From Plantago elongata (Eukaryota > Streptophyta > Magnoliopsida > Lamiales > Plantaginaceae): a stretch of 64,000 bases of DNA. The position numbers were made by a program, and so were the translations under genes. Below, one piece after another: positions 37,097 to 49,222 of this stretch. Within the stretch, counting starts at the first letter, position 1, and each line of letters opens with the position of its first letter. The stretch spans positions 62,001-126,000 of the forward strand of contig JAYMSP010000003.1 of the NCBI GenBank assembly GCA_036897095.1, given 5' to 3'. The notes beneath the pieces were generated by a model that saw nothing but the letters and a program-made list of their open reading frames with translations, was not told where the DNA came from and did no database searches.

Positions 37097-40000
37097 ATGG
37101 CGGCGTCATCGATGATGTGCTCGTGGCTGATGGCCGCTTGCATGTCAGTCGCTTGTGACAACGACTCTCCTTCGATTTTCTCCTCCTCGACGACGTCGTC
37201 TGATTACCTTTCCAGAAATCTCAGCAAATCGGCAGCGCGTCGGCGTAGGAGAGCGCTTGCGAAGTGCTCGTCGACACTAATTGCGACATCGTACGGCGTG
37301 AGTAATCTGGTGAGCTCCTGCTTGGCGTTTGAGCCGTGCGATCGGTACTGTGAATCTCAATCGTCTGCGGAATTTCTGTTTGGTTTCAGATCGAGGAATG
37401 TTGCGCCACATCGTAGGAAACTCCGTTCTGGTGAAGTTCTGTTCCTTTTTTTGGATTTCGTAGTTGTATTGGTTTCTAGATTTTAGGTTGAATTGCTTGT
37501 AGCGTGTGTGGCCATTGTGGTTTCTAGATTTTAGGTTGGATTGCTTTGCTTGTGGCGTGTGTGATCAATGTGATTCGTTTTGGCTTGAGAGTAAGGCTTG
37601 TTGAGTTATTTATGGTTATCATTTTGGAGTAGCTATCTAGTTGTCTAGTTTATATCTATGAATCGGAGTTCAATTTAGGAATAGTTTGGGGATGTTGACA
37701 AGTGAAGAGTGAAGACCACTCGAATCACAGTTTATCACTCTCTTTCAAACTTTATATATGGTGAGTATGTTTCAGTTTCATAGCACATTTCTCAGCTACT
37801 AAAGTAGCTCAGGACTATGATAACCACATGGATGAATCAATTGTTGAACTCTATGTATGCTGAACTGTATATTTGAATCTGAGTTGAATTTTCAAATAGT
37901 TTATGAGGTTAACAAGTGAAGACTTCTTCTCTCCATTCCAATCACAGTTTGCGTTTGTCTCGTAAAGTTGCAGATATCGATTTGAGGCACATGGATAGTC
38001 CGACTGACTGTCTAAACTTTATATATGGTGAACCTTACTTTAGTTTCATAGTTCATTTCTCATCTAGTAATGGAGCTGATAACTATGATAGCCACATGGA
38101 TGAATTGTCTGTTGAACTGTACTTTGGTTTAATCTCTTTCATAGAAGTTTTACGGGGTCAATCGTTTGATTGCCGACTGCTGATGATTCGTAAGATATGA
38201 TATGGTTTTATTGAGCTATTCCTTATGTTGACTGCTCAACTATTTTCTGCAATTAGGAGTTACGAAAGCAGTAGCCGTACAGCCAGCAATGGAAGCTACC
38301 CCAACAAAGAAGCTTCCAACTAAGCAAAGGCGAGTGGTTGTCACAGGCATGGGTGTGGAGACATCACTTGGACATGATCCAGAAGTCTTCTACAATAACC
38401 TGCTTGAAGGAGTCAGTGGCATTAGTGAAATAGAGGGATTTGATTGTTCTCAGTATCCAACAGTATGTCTGGCTCATGTTCTCCTTCGCTGTCCAAGACT
38501 GGTAGTTCTGATTCTGACTTGAAAGATTTTTATTGCAGAGAATAGCTGGGGAGATCAAGTCATATACAACTGACGGCTGGGTGGCGCCGAAACTCTCCAA
38601 AAGAATGGATAAGTTCATGCTTTACATGTTGACAGCAGGCAAGAAGGCTTTGGCTGACGGAGGTATTACAGATGATGTCATGGATGAGTTAGATAAAACA
38701 AAATGTGGTGTTCTGATTGGGTCTGCTATGGGTGGGATGAAGGTAAGAATATATTCTCGCACAAAGATTAGAGGAAGGTGGGTGGGGTTGGGATGATGGA
38801 ATTTACAAATAATCAGGGACTAGGATGGCTCCACTACTACATACACTATCATTTCCATAAACTTGATCTTCCAAAACTTCCAGCTATTTTTTTCCTTGGG
38901 ATCTAAATCTAATATCATGAATTTAAACTTTTAGTTGTATGGAACGTTTTAGAACTACTTAAATATAGGATGATTCTATTTTCTAGTCGTCAAAATGGCC
39001 AGATTTTCTATCCATGATCCAAACATGGACCTAGTTTTTTCTTAGTTGCTTTATTATTTGGACAGGTTTTTAATGATGCTATTGAAGCCTTGCGGGTTTC
39101 ATATAGGAAGATGAATCCGTTTTGTGTACCTTTTGCAACTACAAACATGGGATCCGCCATGCTCGCCATGGATCTGGTAAACAAATTTCTGGGTTTCTTT
39201 CAGCTTAAACTTTTACTCTTGAACATCAGTTTAAACTCCCATTAATTGCCAGGGATGGATGGGCCCAAATTACTCTATATCAACTGCTTGTGCAACTGGC
39301 AACTACTGTATATTGAGTGCTGCCAACCACATCATCAGAGGTGATGCTGTAAGTTATCTTGTTTCCTTCTTTCAGATTCGGAACTCAAAATTCCCACGTC
39401 CATTTTGACTATATGGTTTATATTTATAAGAATAAGAATAATCTGCCCTAATGTCCTGGCACAGCGTTATTGTTGATATTCGTTAAGATTGATAATATCT
39501 GACCCTTTCCAGGACGTGATGCTTTGTGGTGGCTCGGATGCTGTTATCATACCAATTGGTAACTATCTTTTGTCTTGCTTTGCTTATAACAACAACAACA
39601 TGATTATTGGTATTAGCATTTTTTGGATAGATAATCTCCTGCCATCGTTTTTAAATTAATATTTCATTGCAGGATTGGGAGGCTTTGTCGCGTGCAGAGC
39701 ACTATCACAAAGGAATAGCGATCCTACTAAAGCCTCACGCCCGTGGGATACTGTAATGATCTCCGTCTTTCTCTGACCAACAAAATTGTTATGTAATATC
39801 TGCTCAAGGCATTCGATGTCATTATTTATTTTGAAATCCGGAATGCTATATCTTATATTTCATGTTTAACTATACTTTTGTATGTGTTGAGTATGACAAT
39901 TTTTAGTTTGAAAACTGGACTGCTAAAAAGAATATTTTGCTCTTGCATTCATTTGTTTGCATGAAAAACATAGAAAATCCTTGCGATCACCTTACAATCA

Positions 40001-43000
40001 TAGAATTGTGCTTCCTAGTCGTGATCGAGTTCTTTCAAGGTGATACGGGAACTTGAATGAGGGACGGCCCAAAAAGGAATACAAGAACTTGAATTAGGGA
40101 TGGAGGGAGAGGGCAAATTGTTTTTAGGTATCATTTTCTAGTCCATAATATAATTTTCTCTTTCCTATTGTCAGAATCGCGATGGATTTGTTATGGGAGA
40201 AGGCGCCGGTGTGCTGCTTTTGGAAGAACTTGAAAATGCAAAAGTATATGTCCTTTTGTTTTTGTTTTTGAACAGCTACTTTAATGTCAGTTATAAAATG
40301 ATTTTTCAATTATTATGTGCAGAAAAGAGGTGCAACTATCTATGCTGAGTTTCTTGGGGGAAGCGTTACCTGTGATGCTTATCACATGACTGAGCCCCAT
40401 CCAGAAGGTATATCTTTGTTCGATAGCTTGCAATTATTGTCTGGTGAAGGTTAAGATCTTTATTGTGTGGGTGTAGGTTCTTATCATTATTTCAATGAGG
40501 AAGAGAATAGGGACGTGACTAGCAAACATGATCAAATAGAAAGAACAAATGAAGCTTATTCACCCATAACTAGAATATAGAAATAAAACATTCCCATATA
40601 CTACTACTCCCCCATCCCTTAATGACTTTCCCACTTCATTGTTTTGACTTTTTTAGGCTCCATTTTGAAAGGTGGTATGCGTTGCTGAAGCGTTAATAGA
40701 CAACATATTTTGGTTGAGAAAAGGATGAAAACTAAAAGCACAAACAAGGCACATATTATTTTACATGAAAACTCCCAAGTTCGGAAAAGTTGTGAAAAAT
40801 ATTGGTATCAAACGAAGTACAACAGCTTCTCTCTAATACAAGTAAATAACTATTTATCTCTTACCTGTACTAGGTGAAACACTCTTTTATACAATTCGAG
40901 AAAAACTGGAAGAAATATGAAATTGAAGTTTTCTTCTGTTTCTGATGGGATACGAACTCTAGCAGAAGTATCTATCTATAGAGTTGAGCTACACACCGAT
41001 CAATGTGAATAAAAGATGCCGCAATGGACTTCCATACATATGAAACCACTCCCCAGTAGAATTACTGCTTGTCCATTTCACACAAATCTACTTACACATT
41101 CTCTCACTTGGAGACTAATGTCAATCAGTTCTCCAGAGAATCCCTTCCGGCTTGTCAAGCTATGCTGTTTACGTCTCTGTAAGGGCAAATGAAGTCTGGA
41201 ATGCTAGTGAAACTATTTTTTCTTTATTCTTTCAGGAATTACGTTGAAATGCAATCTATAATACTTTGATGCTTCTAATTTGATGTACAATTGTACATAC
41301 TTGTGAGTTTTTTTCCCACAAATATAAAACTGAGATCACTGTACTCTATGATCGCTTAAGTGAACTTTGAGGATTTCAGTTTACGTTGTGGCCTCTTGTG
41401 TTCTATTATAAGTTATCTGTTGAATACATAGCATTTTAGGAATTCAATAAGAACTATGCATTTAGGTTATGTACGTATAGTTACATCCGAAGTCCAAAGT
41501 TTCATCAGCATTCAACATCACCAATAAACTGATCCATGTGATAGTTTGATCAGAACCTTGCTTCCACATTAGTCGTGTAGCAAGCAAACATTACGAAAAG
41601 GAAATAAAAGTGTGTACTGAATATTTATTCTTTATCACCGACTAATGTAGAACACGTTTTTCTATCATTATACCAACTATTATATATTTAAATTATAAGC
41701 AAACCCATTTTCATGAGTCATGACTCTAGTAAATGTGACGTAGGTTTCTCAACAAATCATGATTTGAGCTGATTTCTGCTTTTCATAAAATCACTATTGT
41801 ATCAATTTCTTGTTCCAGTCATTTAGCAATTAGCAATTGATGTCTCCTAATTTTTGCAATTGTACTCTGTATTCTGGTATCTGGATTTGTTAAACCCTTT
41901 CTTTAGTTTGCAATTTCCTGGATATCAATGATGCAAACAAAAGAAGAAAGAGAAAACAAAATGCAGTGCTCTGTATTTCTATTTCATCATCTCAGGTTCA
42001 ATGTAAACCCTTCTACCACATTCCACATGCAGGAAAAGGTGTCATTTTGTGCGTAGAGAAAGCGTTGGCTCAGTCAGGAGTCTCCAGAGAAGATGTGAAT
42101 TACATAAATGCTCATGCAACATCTACCCTGGCTGGTGATATCAAGGAGTACCAAGCACTCATTCATTGTTTTGGGCAGAATCCAGAGGTTCTTATAACAA
42201 AAAAATTCTCATTTGTACCACAACATTCCATTTGTAGAAATTCCTGCATGGTTTATGGCTATTTTTGCTTTTCTGCAGTTAAAGTTGAACTCCACAAAAT
42301 CTATGATTGGACATCTACTTGGTGCAGCTGGTGCTGTGGAAGCTGTTGCGACTGTGCAGGTTCTTTGCATATTTAATTATCTCAGTCTCAGATGCTGCTA
42401 GCCTGATAAATCTTTGAACTTGTCATGTGCTAATGAATCCTTGCAGTCTCAATAGAAAATATAGAAATAATGAGCAATGCGTGCAGTTTGTGTAAATTGA
42501 TATACTCTGCAATTCATTAGGTGAATGTTTACAGCACTAATGAATTCCCTCTTCTTATAGGCGATCCGGACAGGCTGGGTTCACCCGAATGTCAATCTTG
42601 AAAATCCAGATGATGGCGTGGTATAATTTTGCTTCTCTCCCATAGTAACCCCTTCACTCACAGCGCACACACCACATAAGAGCAAGAAAAAAACCATGTA
42701 CCTTTTACTTTTGGGGGGCAAGTTGCTCATAGGAAACTGTAAGGGACATTTAGCAAAACAGGACTAAACTTAAGTCGGCAAAACATGTCTTGTCTATTAA
42801 ATGGGCACTGATCTTCAAAGCACTTACTGGCGACCAAGTGTATACATGTGCTGGTTAAGTTAATGCATAGAGTTGCTGAATTCAATTGGTGGTGCTCTGC
42901 TTCCCTCCACTTCATTCACTTTGCTTCTTCACCTTCTTTTCAGTTCTTTTGCTTTGGTCCACGGGGTTTATTTAAAAGTTGCACCTGACCTGTTATAATC

Positions 43001-43144
43001 ATTCTAAGAATTCCGGGTCTGATGTAGGATACAAATGTGCTGGTAGGACCAACAAAAGAAAGGCTGGACATTAAGGTTGCATTGTCTAACTCATTCGGGT
43101 TCGGTGGCCACAACTCATCAATTTTGTTTGCTCCATACCAGTAG
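37097..43144 (+). CDS. FAB1: 3-oxoacyl-ACP synthase II, plastid (KASII, FAB1-like; 13 exons, 547 aa)
   Basis: Exons 37097-37430, 38257-38462, 38539-38742, 39066-39176, 39253-39348, 39513-39558, 39673-39752, 40175-40243, 40323-40407, 42033-42187, 42279-42359, 42561-42620, 43028-43144. KASII condenses palmitoyl-ACP with malonyl-ACP in the plastid stroma, giving 18-carbon acyl chains, and so sets the C16/C18 ratio. The first ~115 residues are a Ser/Arg-rich transit peptide with the FAB1-type start CSWLMAACMSVA. The mature enzyme begins at RRVVVTGMGVET. The catalytic triad is Cys298 (ISTACATGN), His438 (NAHATST) and His474 (SMIGHLLGAAG), with Lys469, and the C-terminal loop is FGFGGHNSS. The whole mature domain reads like plant KASII rather than KASI. 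Intron 1 carries two tandem duplications. Intron 9 (1.6 kb) carries MITE and SINE-like fragments. Confidence 0.96.
37471..37571. repeat. Tandem duplication, 48-bp unit, in KASII intron 1
   Basis: ggtttctagattttaggttg starts both copies (37471 and 37519). Both contain a cttgt(a/g)gcgtgtgtg word. Confidence 0.85.
37651..38128. repeat. Divergent tandem duplication (~210 and ~260 bp) in KASII intron 1
   Basis: Unit 1 (about 37651-37860) and unit 2 (about 37868-38128) share ordered words: caagtgaag, aatcacagttt, aaactttatatatggtga, gtttcatag, catttctca, actatgata and ccacatggatgaat. Unit 2 has an extra segment of about 50 bp near 37970-38020. Confidence 0.8.
40603..40680. mobile_element. Stowaway-like MITE end fragment in KASII intron 9
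   Basis: TA followed by ctcccccatcccttaatgac matches the left terminus of the complete copy at 35763. The opposite end was not found, so the right border is arbitrary. Confidence 0.4.
40860..41010 (-). mobile_element. tRNA-derived SINE-like head in KASII intron 9
   Basis: On the minus strand, gtgtgtAGCTCAACTC (A-box-like, near 40995) is followed by gaGTTCGTATCCC (B-box-like, near 40950). This is the spacing of an internal RNA polymerase III promoter in plant SINEs. The tail end is not resolved. Confidence 0.45.
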
Positions 43145-44647
43145 CTCTCATGATTCTTAAATTGGAGACAACGCAATGGCAGGTCTGTAATTGTGTGCAT
43201 ATGTGTCCTATGGCCTTATAATGTCGACTAGGGGAAGGCTTTTATTGTTAGTTGGGTTTTAAAAACGCGCAGTGAATTCAATTCCACAACTGCCAATTAT
43301 TGTTGATATAATTTTCTAGAGTTAATTTTGCTTTGCGTTATTAGTTATTACTACAGTGGTATTGTAAAAACAACTAAAAATGTTTCAAAAACGTGATGCT
43401 TTCATCAAATTCTGAAAAGATAGTTTCCTTTCTGCTTCAGAAAAGAAGTAAACAACAAACTGTGTAAGATTAGTTCTTTCTTGGCTTGGAACAATCAGTA
43501 TATTTGTTAGGTTCCTTGTAATCTTATATGTTTTCCTGATTTATTTGTGGTTGATGGGACCTGTATGTTGTTACCTCCTCCACAGTTTTATTTGGATATA
43601 CATTCATGAGGATTGCGAAGGCTGGTTGAAGCAATGACGCTAGAGCCTGTTGATTCTGTTCATTGTTGTTGTGAATCGTGACACTCTTTCCTTTTAGCTA
43701 TCGTCTGAGAATTAGTGTGATCTTTTTGTAACCACTAATCCTTTGCTTAGGCCCAAAATTAGTTTGTCGTAGTCTCGTAGAGTACGAGTAGAAAGATGAT
43801 TCTAATCTTCTCCATCTGTATCATTAAATTTTGACGTCCTATATTCTTTGTGCTATGTTATTGAATTGGATGTACTCGGATAACTATTTTGCATAATATG
43901 TGGATTTGTAAGTTATAGCAGATATACCTTTGTTCTTCCCGCTTAAAAATTCTGGGAATTTCATGAGTAGCTGATTTGAGTTGGTTGCTTGGATGCCAAT
44001 AGCATTCTCAAGTCCCATTCTCGTAATTTTGTCATTTTCAATTTTCAAATCCTACATTTTGATAATGTAACTTGAGAAAACATTCAAATGCATACTATAT
44101 AATCCGTGGGTACTGCCTCGTATTGGCATCGTCAGCTGAACGGCCCCACTTCCGTAGAGTAATTAAATATTCTAATTCAATTAATGACAAATAATCAGAT
44201 CTATACCAGACTACCAGTACATCATTCAATCACGAAGATCATCAGAATTTTTTTCAAAATGATATCTTTTTCACAACCTTTCCTGTTATGAGGAATTAAC
44301 CCAGATTCAGTTAGATAGCAATTTTATCAGTTTTCGCTAGTACGAACGTCTACTGCCAATATGTAAAGAAGCTGAAATTGAGCTCCGTAACCATTAGAAA
44401 TAAAAATCAAGATTGATGAAATGAACAAGAAAGTAATAAGAACAGTGTACCCAGTAAGAATATTTGAAAATTACTCGTATAAATTACTTATAATTATACA
44501 GTTTGGCACTTAGTGATACTAAAAACCAAAAGAACAGAGACAACGTACACGCAACACAAATTCCCCAACGTACAACACCACACTCTCAGCTACTGATCGA
44601 TTAATTAATATAGTACATCTCCATAATGAGCAATTAAGCAGACTTAA
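43145..44647. other. Spacer between convergent KASII and PMEI genes
   Basis: 3' regions of both genes. No further gene or clear repeat seen. Confidence 0.6.
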
Positions 44648-45199
44648 TCAGTCATCAACAACGTTAATAAGGTACAGAGCATTACTAGTAACCCTAGCAA
44701 CATTAGTAATCCTCCTATGCACATCAGATCTAACCTTCCCATCCATCTCCTTAAACCCATCAAGACACGTATCCTCGTTCGTGAGCGCCGCACTGACCCA
44801 CGTCTCCGCATTATTCATCTGCCACTCGAAATCCGCCCCACGTCGCAGATGCTGTAGCGCCGAGAGCGACTTGCTGAGTTCGTCGACGGAGTCTCCCATT
44901 TGGTCGACACAGTCGGCGAGGGCATTCTGGTCTTTTCCGTGGGAGTCGAGGGTGGAGAGGAAGTGGGTGGCGCGGCGGACGTGGGCGAGGCTGACGCGGA
45001 CGGCGCAGAGGGCGAGGTCGCGGGGTGTGGCGGCGGAGGATGCGGCGGAGGAGAGGGTGTGCAGGCAGAGGGAGGGGTAGCTCGCTTTTGGGCAGAGTTG
45101 GTTTACTAGGCTGTTGTCATTGGTGGTGGTGGATTTTGAGTGGGTGAGTGTTAGGAAGAAGAAGAAGAAGAAGGTGAAATGGAGGATGGTGGTTTTCAT
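44648..45199 (-). CDS. Plant invertase/pectin methylesterase inhibitor domain protein (183 aa, intronless)
   Basis: A signal peptide (residues 1-21, LHFTFFFFFFLTLTHSKS) is followed by a PMEI domain. The pattern of four conserved Cys is visible: LCPKASYPSLC (first disulphide hairpin), then LADCVDQMGDSVDELSKSL with Cys, then EDTCLDGF. The rest is the predicted four-helix bundle. Members are secreted to the apoplast and block pectin methylesterases or acid invertases by 1:1 binding. Which enzyme is targeted cannot be read from sequence, but the compact 21-kDa form without a fused esterase is typical of PMEIs. A TATA box lies about 100 bp upstream of the ATG. Codon use is GC-richer than the surroundings, common for intronless plant genes. 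Confidence 0.92.
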   Translation of the reverse strand: MKTTILHFTFFFFFFLTLTHSKSTTTNDNSLVNQLCPKASYPSLCLHTLSSAASSAATPRDLALCAVRVSLAHVRRATHFLSTLDSHGKDQNALADCVDQMGDSVDELSKSLSALQHLRRGADFEWQMNNAETWVSAALTNEDTCLDGFKEMDGKVRSDVHRRITNVARVTSNALYLINVVDD

Positions 45200-45301
45200 T
45201 TTCTTGGGTTTCTTTTTGGTTTTTGGATTAAGGGTGACCCTATGATTTATGGGTGTTAGGGTGAGTGAGTGAGTGAGAATTAAGTATGGGCACTTGGGAT
45301 G

Positions 45302-45308
45302 TTTTTAT
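45302..45308 (-). promoter_or_regulatory. Probable TATA box of PMEI gene
   Basis: TATAAAA on the minus strand, about 103 bp upstream of the start codon at 45199. Confidence 0.5.
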
Positions 45309-45584
45309 AGGGACTTGGTTTGGTCCTTTGCTCATCTAACCCTACTGCATATCACACTATTTATATAGTGTATATTTTCCACTAACTTTTCAGTTAGATT
45401 TTTAGTTATATAAATAATTTTTTAATAAAAAATTCATTATGTGAACGCACACTTTTAACTGGTTTAAGAAGTTAATCAAGTTAACTTGTTAAAAAAAATT
45501 CTACTTGACCAACTACCAACTACCTTTTCAATTAATTTTGCTAAACAAAATCATATTCTGTTATGATTTCAACTTGTCTCATTT

Positions 45585-45776
45585 TATTTTGATACGTTAA
45601 TTTCAATTTCATATCTTTCAAATAAAAAAAGATCCCAATTCATATCACATTTTACACTTTTCTACTTTATTCATTATCTATCGCACTTTAGTAATTCTCT
45701 TCTTACTTTATCATCATCTTTCATACTTTGTGTCATGGTCGGCAAAAAGTTAAAACAATGAAGGAGGCTAGGGAGT
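45585..45776. mobile_element. Stowaway-like MITE remnant
   Basis: The interior words ctactttattcattatctat, tactttatcatcatctttca and tactttgtgtca follow the order seen in the complete copy at 35763-36003. The right end reads gaaggaggctagggag + TA. The left terminus is eroded. Confidence 0.45.
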
Positions 45777-46837
45777 ATATGTGATGCTTGAGATATAATT
45801 TGAATTAATAAAATTCAATTTCAATTGAATTTTTGTGCAGTTTTTATACATAAAAATGGAACTTAATAACTTTGTATTTATAAAATACTAATTGATATCA
45901 ATGACAATAATTTAACTTTGGATATCCAGTAAATAAAACATAGCTACAAAGTAGAAACTCACACAAATTTAAATATCCAAGTAATAAATGTGTGTGCTTG
46001 TGAGCACTAAACTACACACATGTATAATGGTTTCATTTAGCGTACGTGTTGGTGCTGAACAAGGCACTTAAACTGAAATATTTATCAATCTTTGATTAGC
46101 ACATATAAATATCGACTATCTTGAAACGTTTTATTCGACTACTTACGTATGTGGTCCAATGATCTGGTGTATGTGATTAAGAAAAAGATGCTGGAAGGCA
46201 AGATTTTGGTCTATCATTGTGCACCAAATACGAGACGAGACAAGACCTTATCTTAATCAGTGTACAAATTAATTAAACTTGGAGTATTCAGCATAATTTT
46301 GACGAGAACAGTTGTGTAAATCCGTAAAATACATGTAGTAAAAGAGTAAGCTATTGTTTGTTTGGTAATAAATAAATGCTGCAGTTTGGTCTGGTATGGA
46401 TTTGGGGACGATAAACGATGACAGCCAGCCTTACTGTATCATTCCCGACAACAAATTAGATACGAGCACTTGTCAATTTTCATTAATTCCGCACCTAAAT
46501 TTATCACCAAGCGAGATTAATTATACTTCAGGTTCTGTTATATTGAATGGCTATTCCATAAACTAAACTGAATGGAAGTATAAATTATAAATATATTATG
46601 ATGAACTGAACTAAACTGATTTTGAGTTGAAAAGAACATATCAATCAACCCCATCCAACATTTCATGAATAACTTCTTTCTTTTGAAATGATAAAAAGTG
46701 ACTCAAACGCCCCATTTATAACTATGAGTAGAAACGTCTCACCAACTAAGTTGAGCTGCGTTGTCATTACTTCATAGATACTCAACTCACCCACCTGGTG
46801 CATATAATTCCATACATTGTAATGTTAACATTTTATG

Positions 46838-47814
46838 GGGAAAAATTTATAAATGGTACCCTAAGTTGTACCATTTCACATTTTGATACCTTTGTTTGAT
46901 GCAGTATAACTTGTATACATTTCATTAATTTCCTGTCCAATTTTACTACTTCGTTAGTCGGAATTGACGGTTTCGTCAATTTTGACCGAATTAAGACGAA
47001 TTACAACGAATTAGTTAAAGATTCCGTCACTAAAATTTTGATCAAATTTTATTTTTCTTTTAAAGTATATTTTAATTTAGAATGTTTTAAATAACATTGT
47101 AAAATACAAATTCACCTTTAAATGGTCATCTCTGTCAATTAGAACTCCCAAAATAAATTTGAACTACAGTATAGGTTTAAAATTTAGTCGAATGGTGATA
47201 AACTTAACTCACTTTCTACTTCATTAACGATCTATTTTTCATTGTAACACATACATATCTAGCTCCTTATTTATATTATTACAACACTCATAAAATCCCT
47301 CAAAAATTCAACTATATCACTTTTTTTAAGTGTTTGTTTGTTTTATATATATTACACGTACCATTAAACACACATTAAATAAGTGATATATATTTACATT
47401 CAACTAGTCAATAATTTTAATTTCTACTACAGATTAACTTAAACTTAAAACAAATAAGATGTTCGATTGATTTGAATTATACAACAAAAATTAAAGTACT
47501 TTAATTAAAAATGAAATAATTTTAAATATTCACTTCAATTTGGAGGAATTTGATTTTAAACATTCTAATTGACAGAGATGGCCATTTAAAGGTGAATTTG
47601 TCTTTTACAATATTATTTTAAACATTGTAAATTAAAATACACTTTAAACAAAAAAAATCGTTCAAAATTCTAGTGACGGAATTTTGGACCAATTAACAAA
47701 ATAGTAAAATTGAACGGAAAGTTAACGAAATATATAAAATTGTATTGTGTTAAATAAATGTATCAAAACGTGAAATGGTACAACTTAATTTACCATTCAT
47801 AATTTTTTTTCCGC
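46838..47814. mobile_element. Non-autonomous Mutator-like (MULE/foldback) DNA transposon, complete (977 bp)
   Basis: Terminal inverted repeats of about 260-320 bp make up most of the element. The left end is GGGAAAAATTTATAAATGGTA and the right end, inverted, is GCGGAAAAAAAATTATGAATG. The arms share gttgtaccatttcac, ttttgatac, tcaattttacta, ttccgtcacta and cacctttaaatgg in the same order. The left arm has about 50 extra bases near 46970-47020. It is flanked by the perfect 10-bp direct repeat acattttatg (46828-46837 and 47815-47824), as expected of Mutator insertion (9-11 bp). The short centre has no coding capacity. Confidence 0.85.
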
Positions 47815-48700
47815 ACATTTTATGTATACTACACCTAATATGAACCCTATTGCATTTTACGTATGCTAGCTAGCACCTAAATTTATCCCTGAAAAATATA
47901 TAATGAGAACAACATTATGATGAAGACACGAGTGTGTATGCGTTATGAGTCAATAAATCGACTCAAGCTTGTAATCGATGAGTTGATCCAATCAAAGTGA
48001 TCAGTATGCATATCGATAATGGTTTCCTAAGTGATTGCCTCATAAAACTTGGTGAATTCATTCACATGTAGATCCATACTAAATTCACAAAAAAATTGGT
48101 TTATAATCCAGGTACATAATCTTTTAATCATATCAAATTAAACTGATTCATATCTGGCTGATCCAAAATCTAACGTTTACATCCGTATAATATAACTATT
48201 GAGGAGGAAGGCAAGGCACGCCACCATTTTGTTATAAAGTATATAGCACGTACATAACTTTAGAAAGGGCATAATTATATGTACTACTCCCCTATCTTTA
48301 GACCTTTAAGTGTCCAGAATGTGTCACATGCTCATGCCAAATGGGCTTGTCATAAAGAAAAGGTATGGAATGTAACAATCATCTTTAATTCTTTATAAAA
48401 TACACCCCGATTAAAATTAAATACAATTAAAATCTTTTTCTTTTTCGATACTATGACTAAATCTAACTAAACTTTAGACGATAAACCAGACAATATAAGA
48501 TCGGTGTACTTAAGATTGAATTTTTCCTAAACTACCTAAGCACGGATTGGGCTAGTGAGCAAGACGATGTTGTACTTTGAATTGGTAGATACATATTTTG
48601 TTACAACTCAGAAGATCAAATGTTAATATATCTTGACATAACACGAAGATTTTCAAAAATGTAGTACAAATCGAGAACAATGATGGTATTTCATTTCTTA

Positions 48701-48955
48701 GGGGCTGATTGGAGTAGCATCAAATGCCCATTTGAATGCTACTTGGGGATTTTGTGTTTGTTATGGCATTTAAATACCGAAGATTGAAATGGCTCTACAG
48801 TAGCAACATTTTTCTCTACCTATATAACAAACCTATAATACCCTATCCAATTACAATTCTATACCAAACACAATTTTAACAATCCCATTACAATTTCAAT
48901 CACTATTTAAACATTTAAATCGGGGCATTTAAGTCGCATGTGAATCATCTGATTA
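48701..48955. mobile_element. Tourist/Harbinger-like MITE, family member 2 (diverged)
   Basis: Preceded by TTA, it starts ggggctgattggagtagc, the same terminus as the inverted right ends of other copies (cca-atcagcccc). Inside are caaatgcccatttgaa and, near the end, the inverted word catttaaatcggggcattta. The right border is uncertain. Confidence 0.5.
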
Positions 48956-49163
48956 ATCATTCAACATATATAGCATGCATATGTATGGGTATGGCCAATG
49001 CTTGAGGTGCATCCATTAATGTTGTCTACATTACAGCTAGCTAGCTTTTAGTTTCCCTTCTCAGATATGAATTCACATTGACATGTCTCTCTCAGATTTA
49101 TATTATATTCAACTAAAAATTAATTAAGTTCTTAACTCAGCTTAGTTACAATATATACATTAC

Positions 49164-49222
49164 TCCAGTTCAGTTTAGTCCAGTACAGTTCAGTCCACTT
49201 CAGTTCAGTTCAGTTCAGTTTA
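49164..49222. repeat. CAGTT/CAGTC pentanucleotide microsatellite
   Basis: About ten imperfect units: cagttcagtttagtccagta, then cagttcagtccacttcag, then cagttcagttcagttcag. Confidence 0.85.

Noticed and set aside
37916-38200. Open frame inside KASII intron 1 considered as an extra exon
   Set aside because: Exon 1 joins exon 2 in phase directly, and the join matches the FAB1 layout. The frame lies in an intronic duplication.
44781-45109. Plus-strand frames opposite the PMEI gene
   Set aside because: Antisense shadows of a GC-rich coding region.
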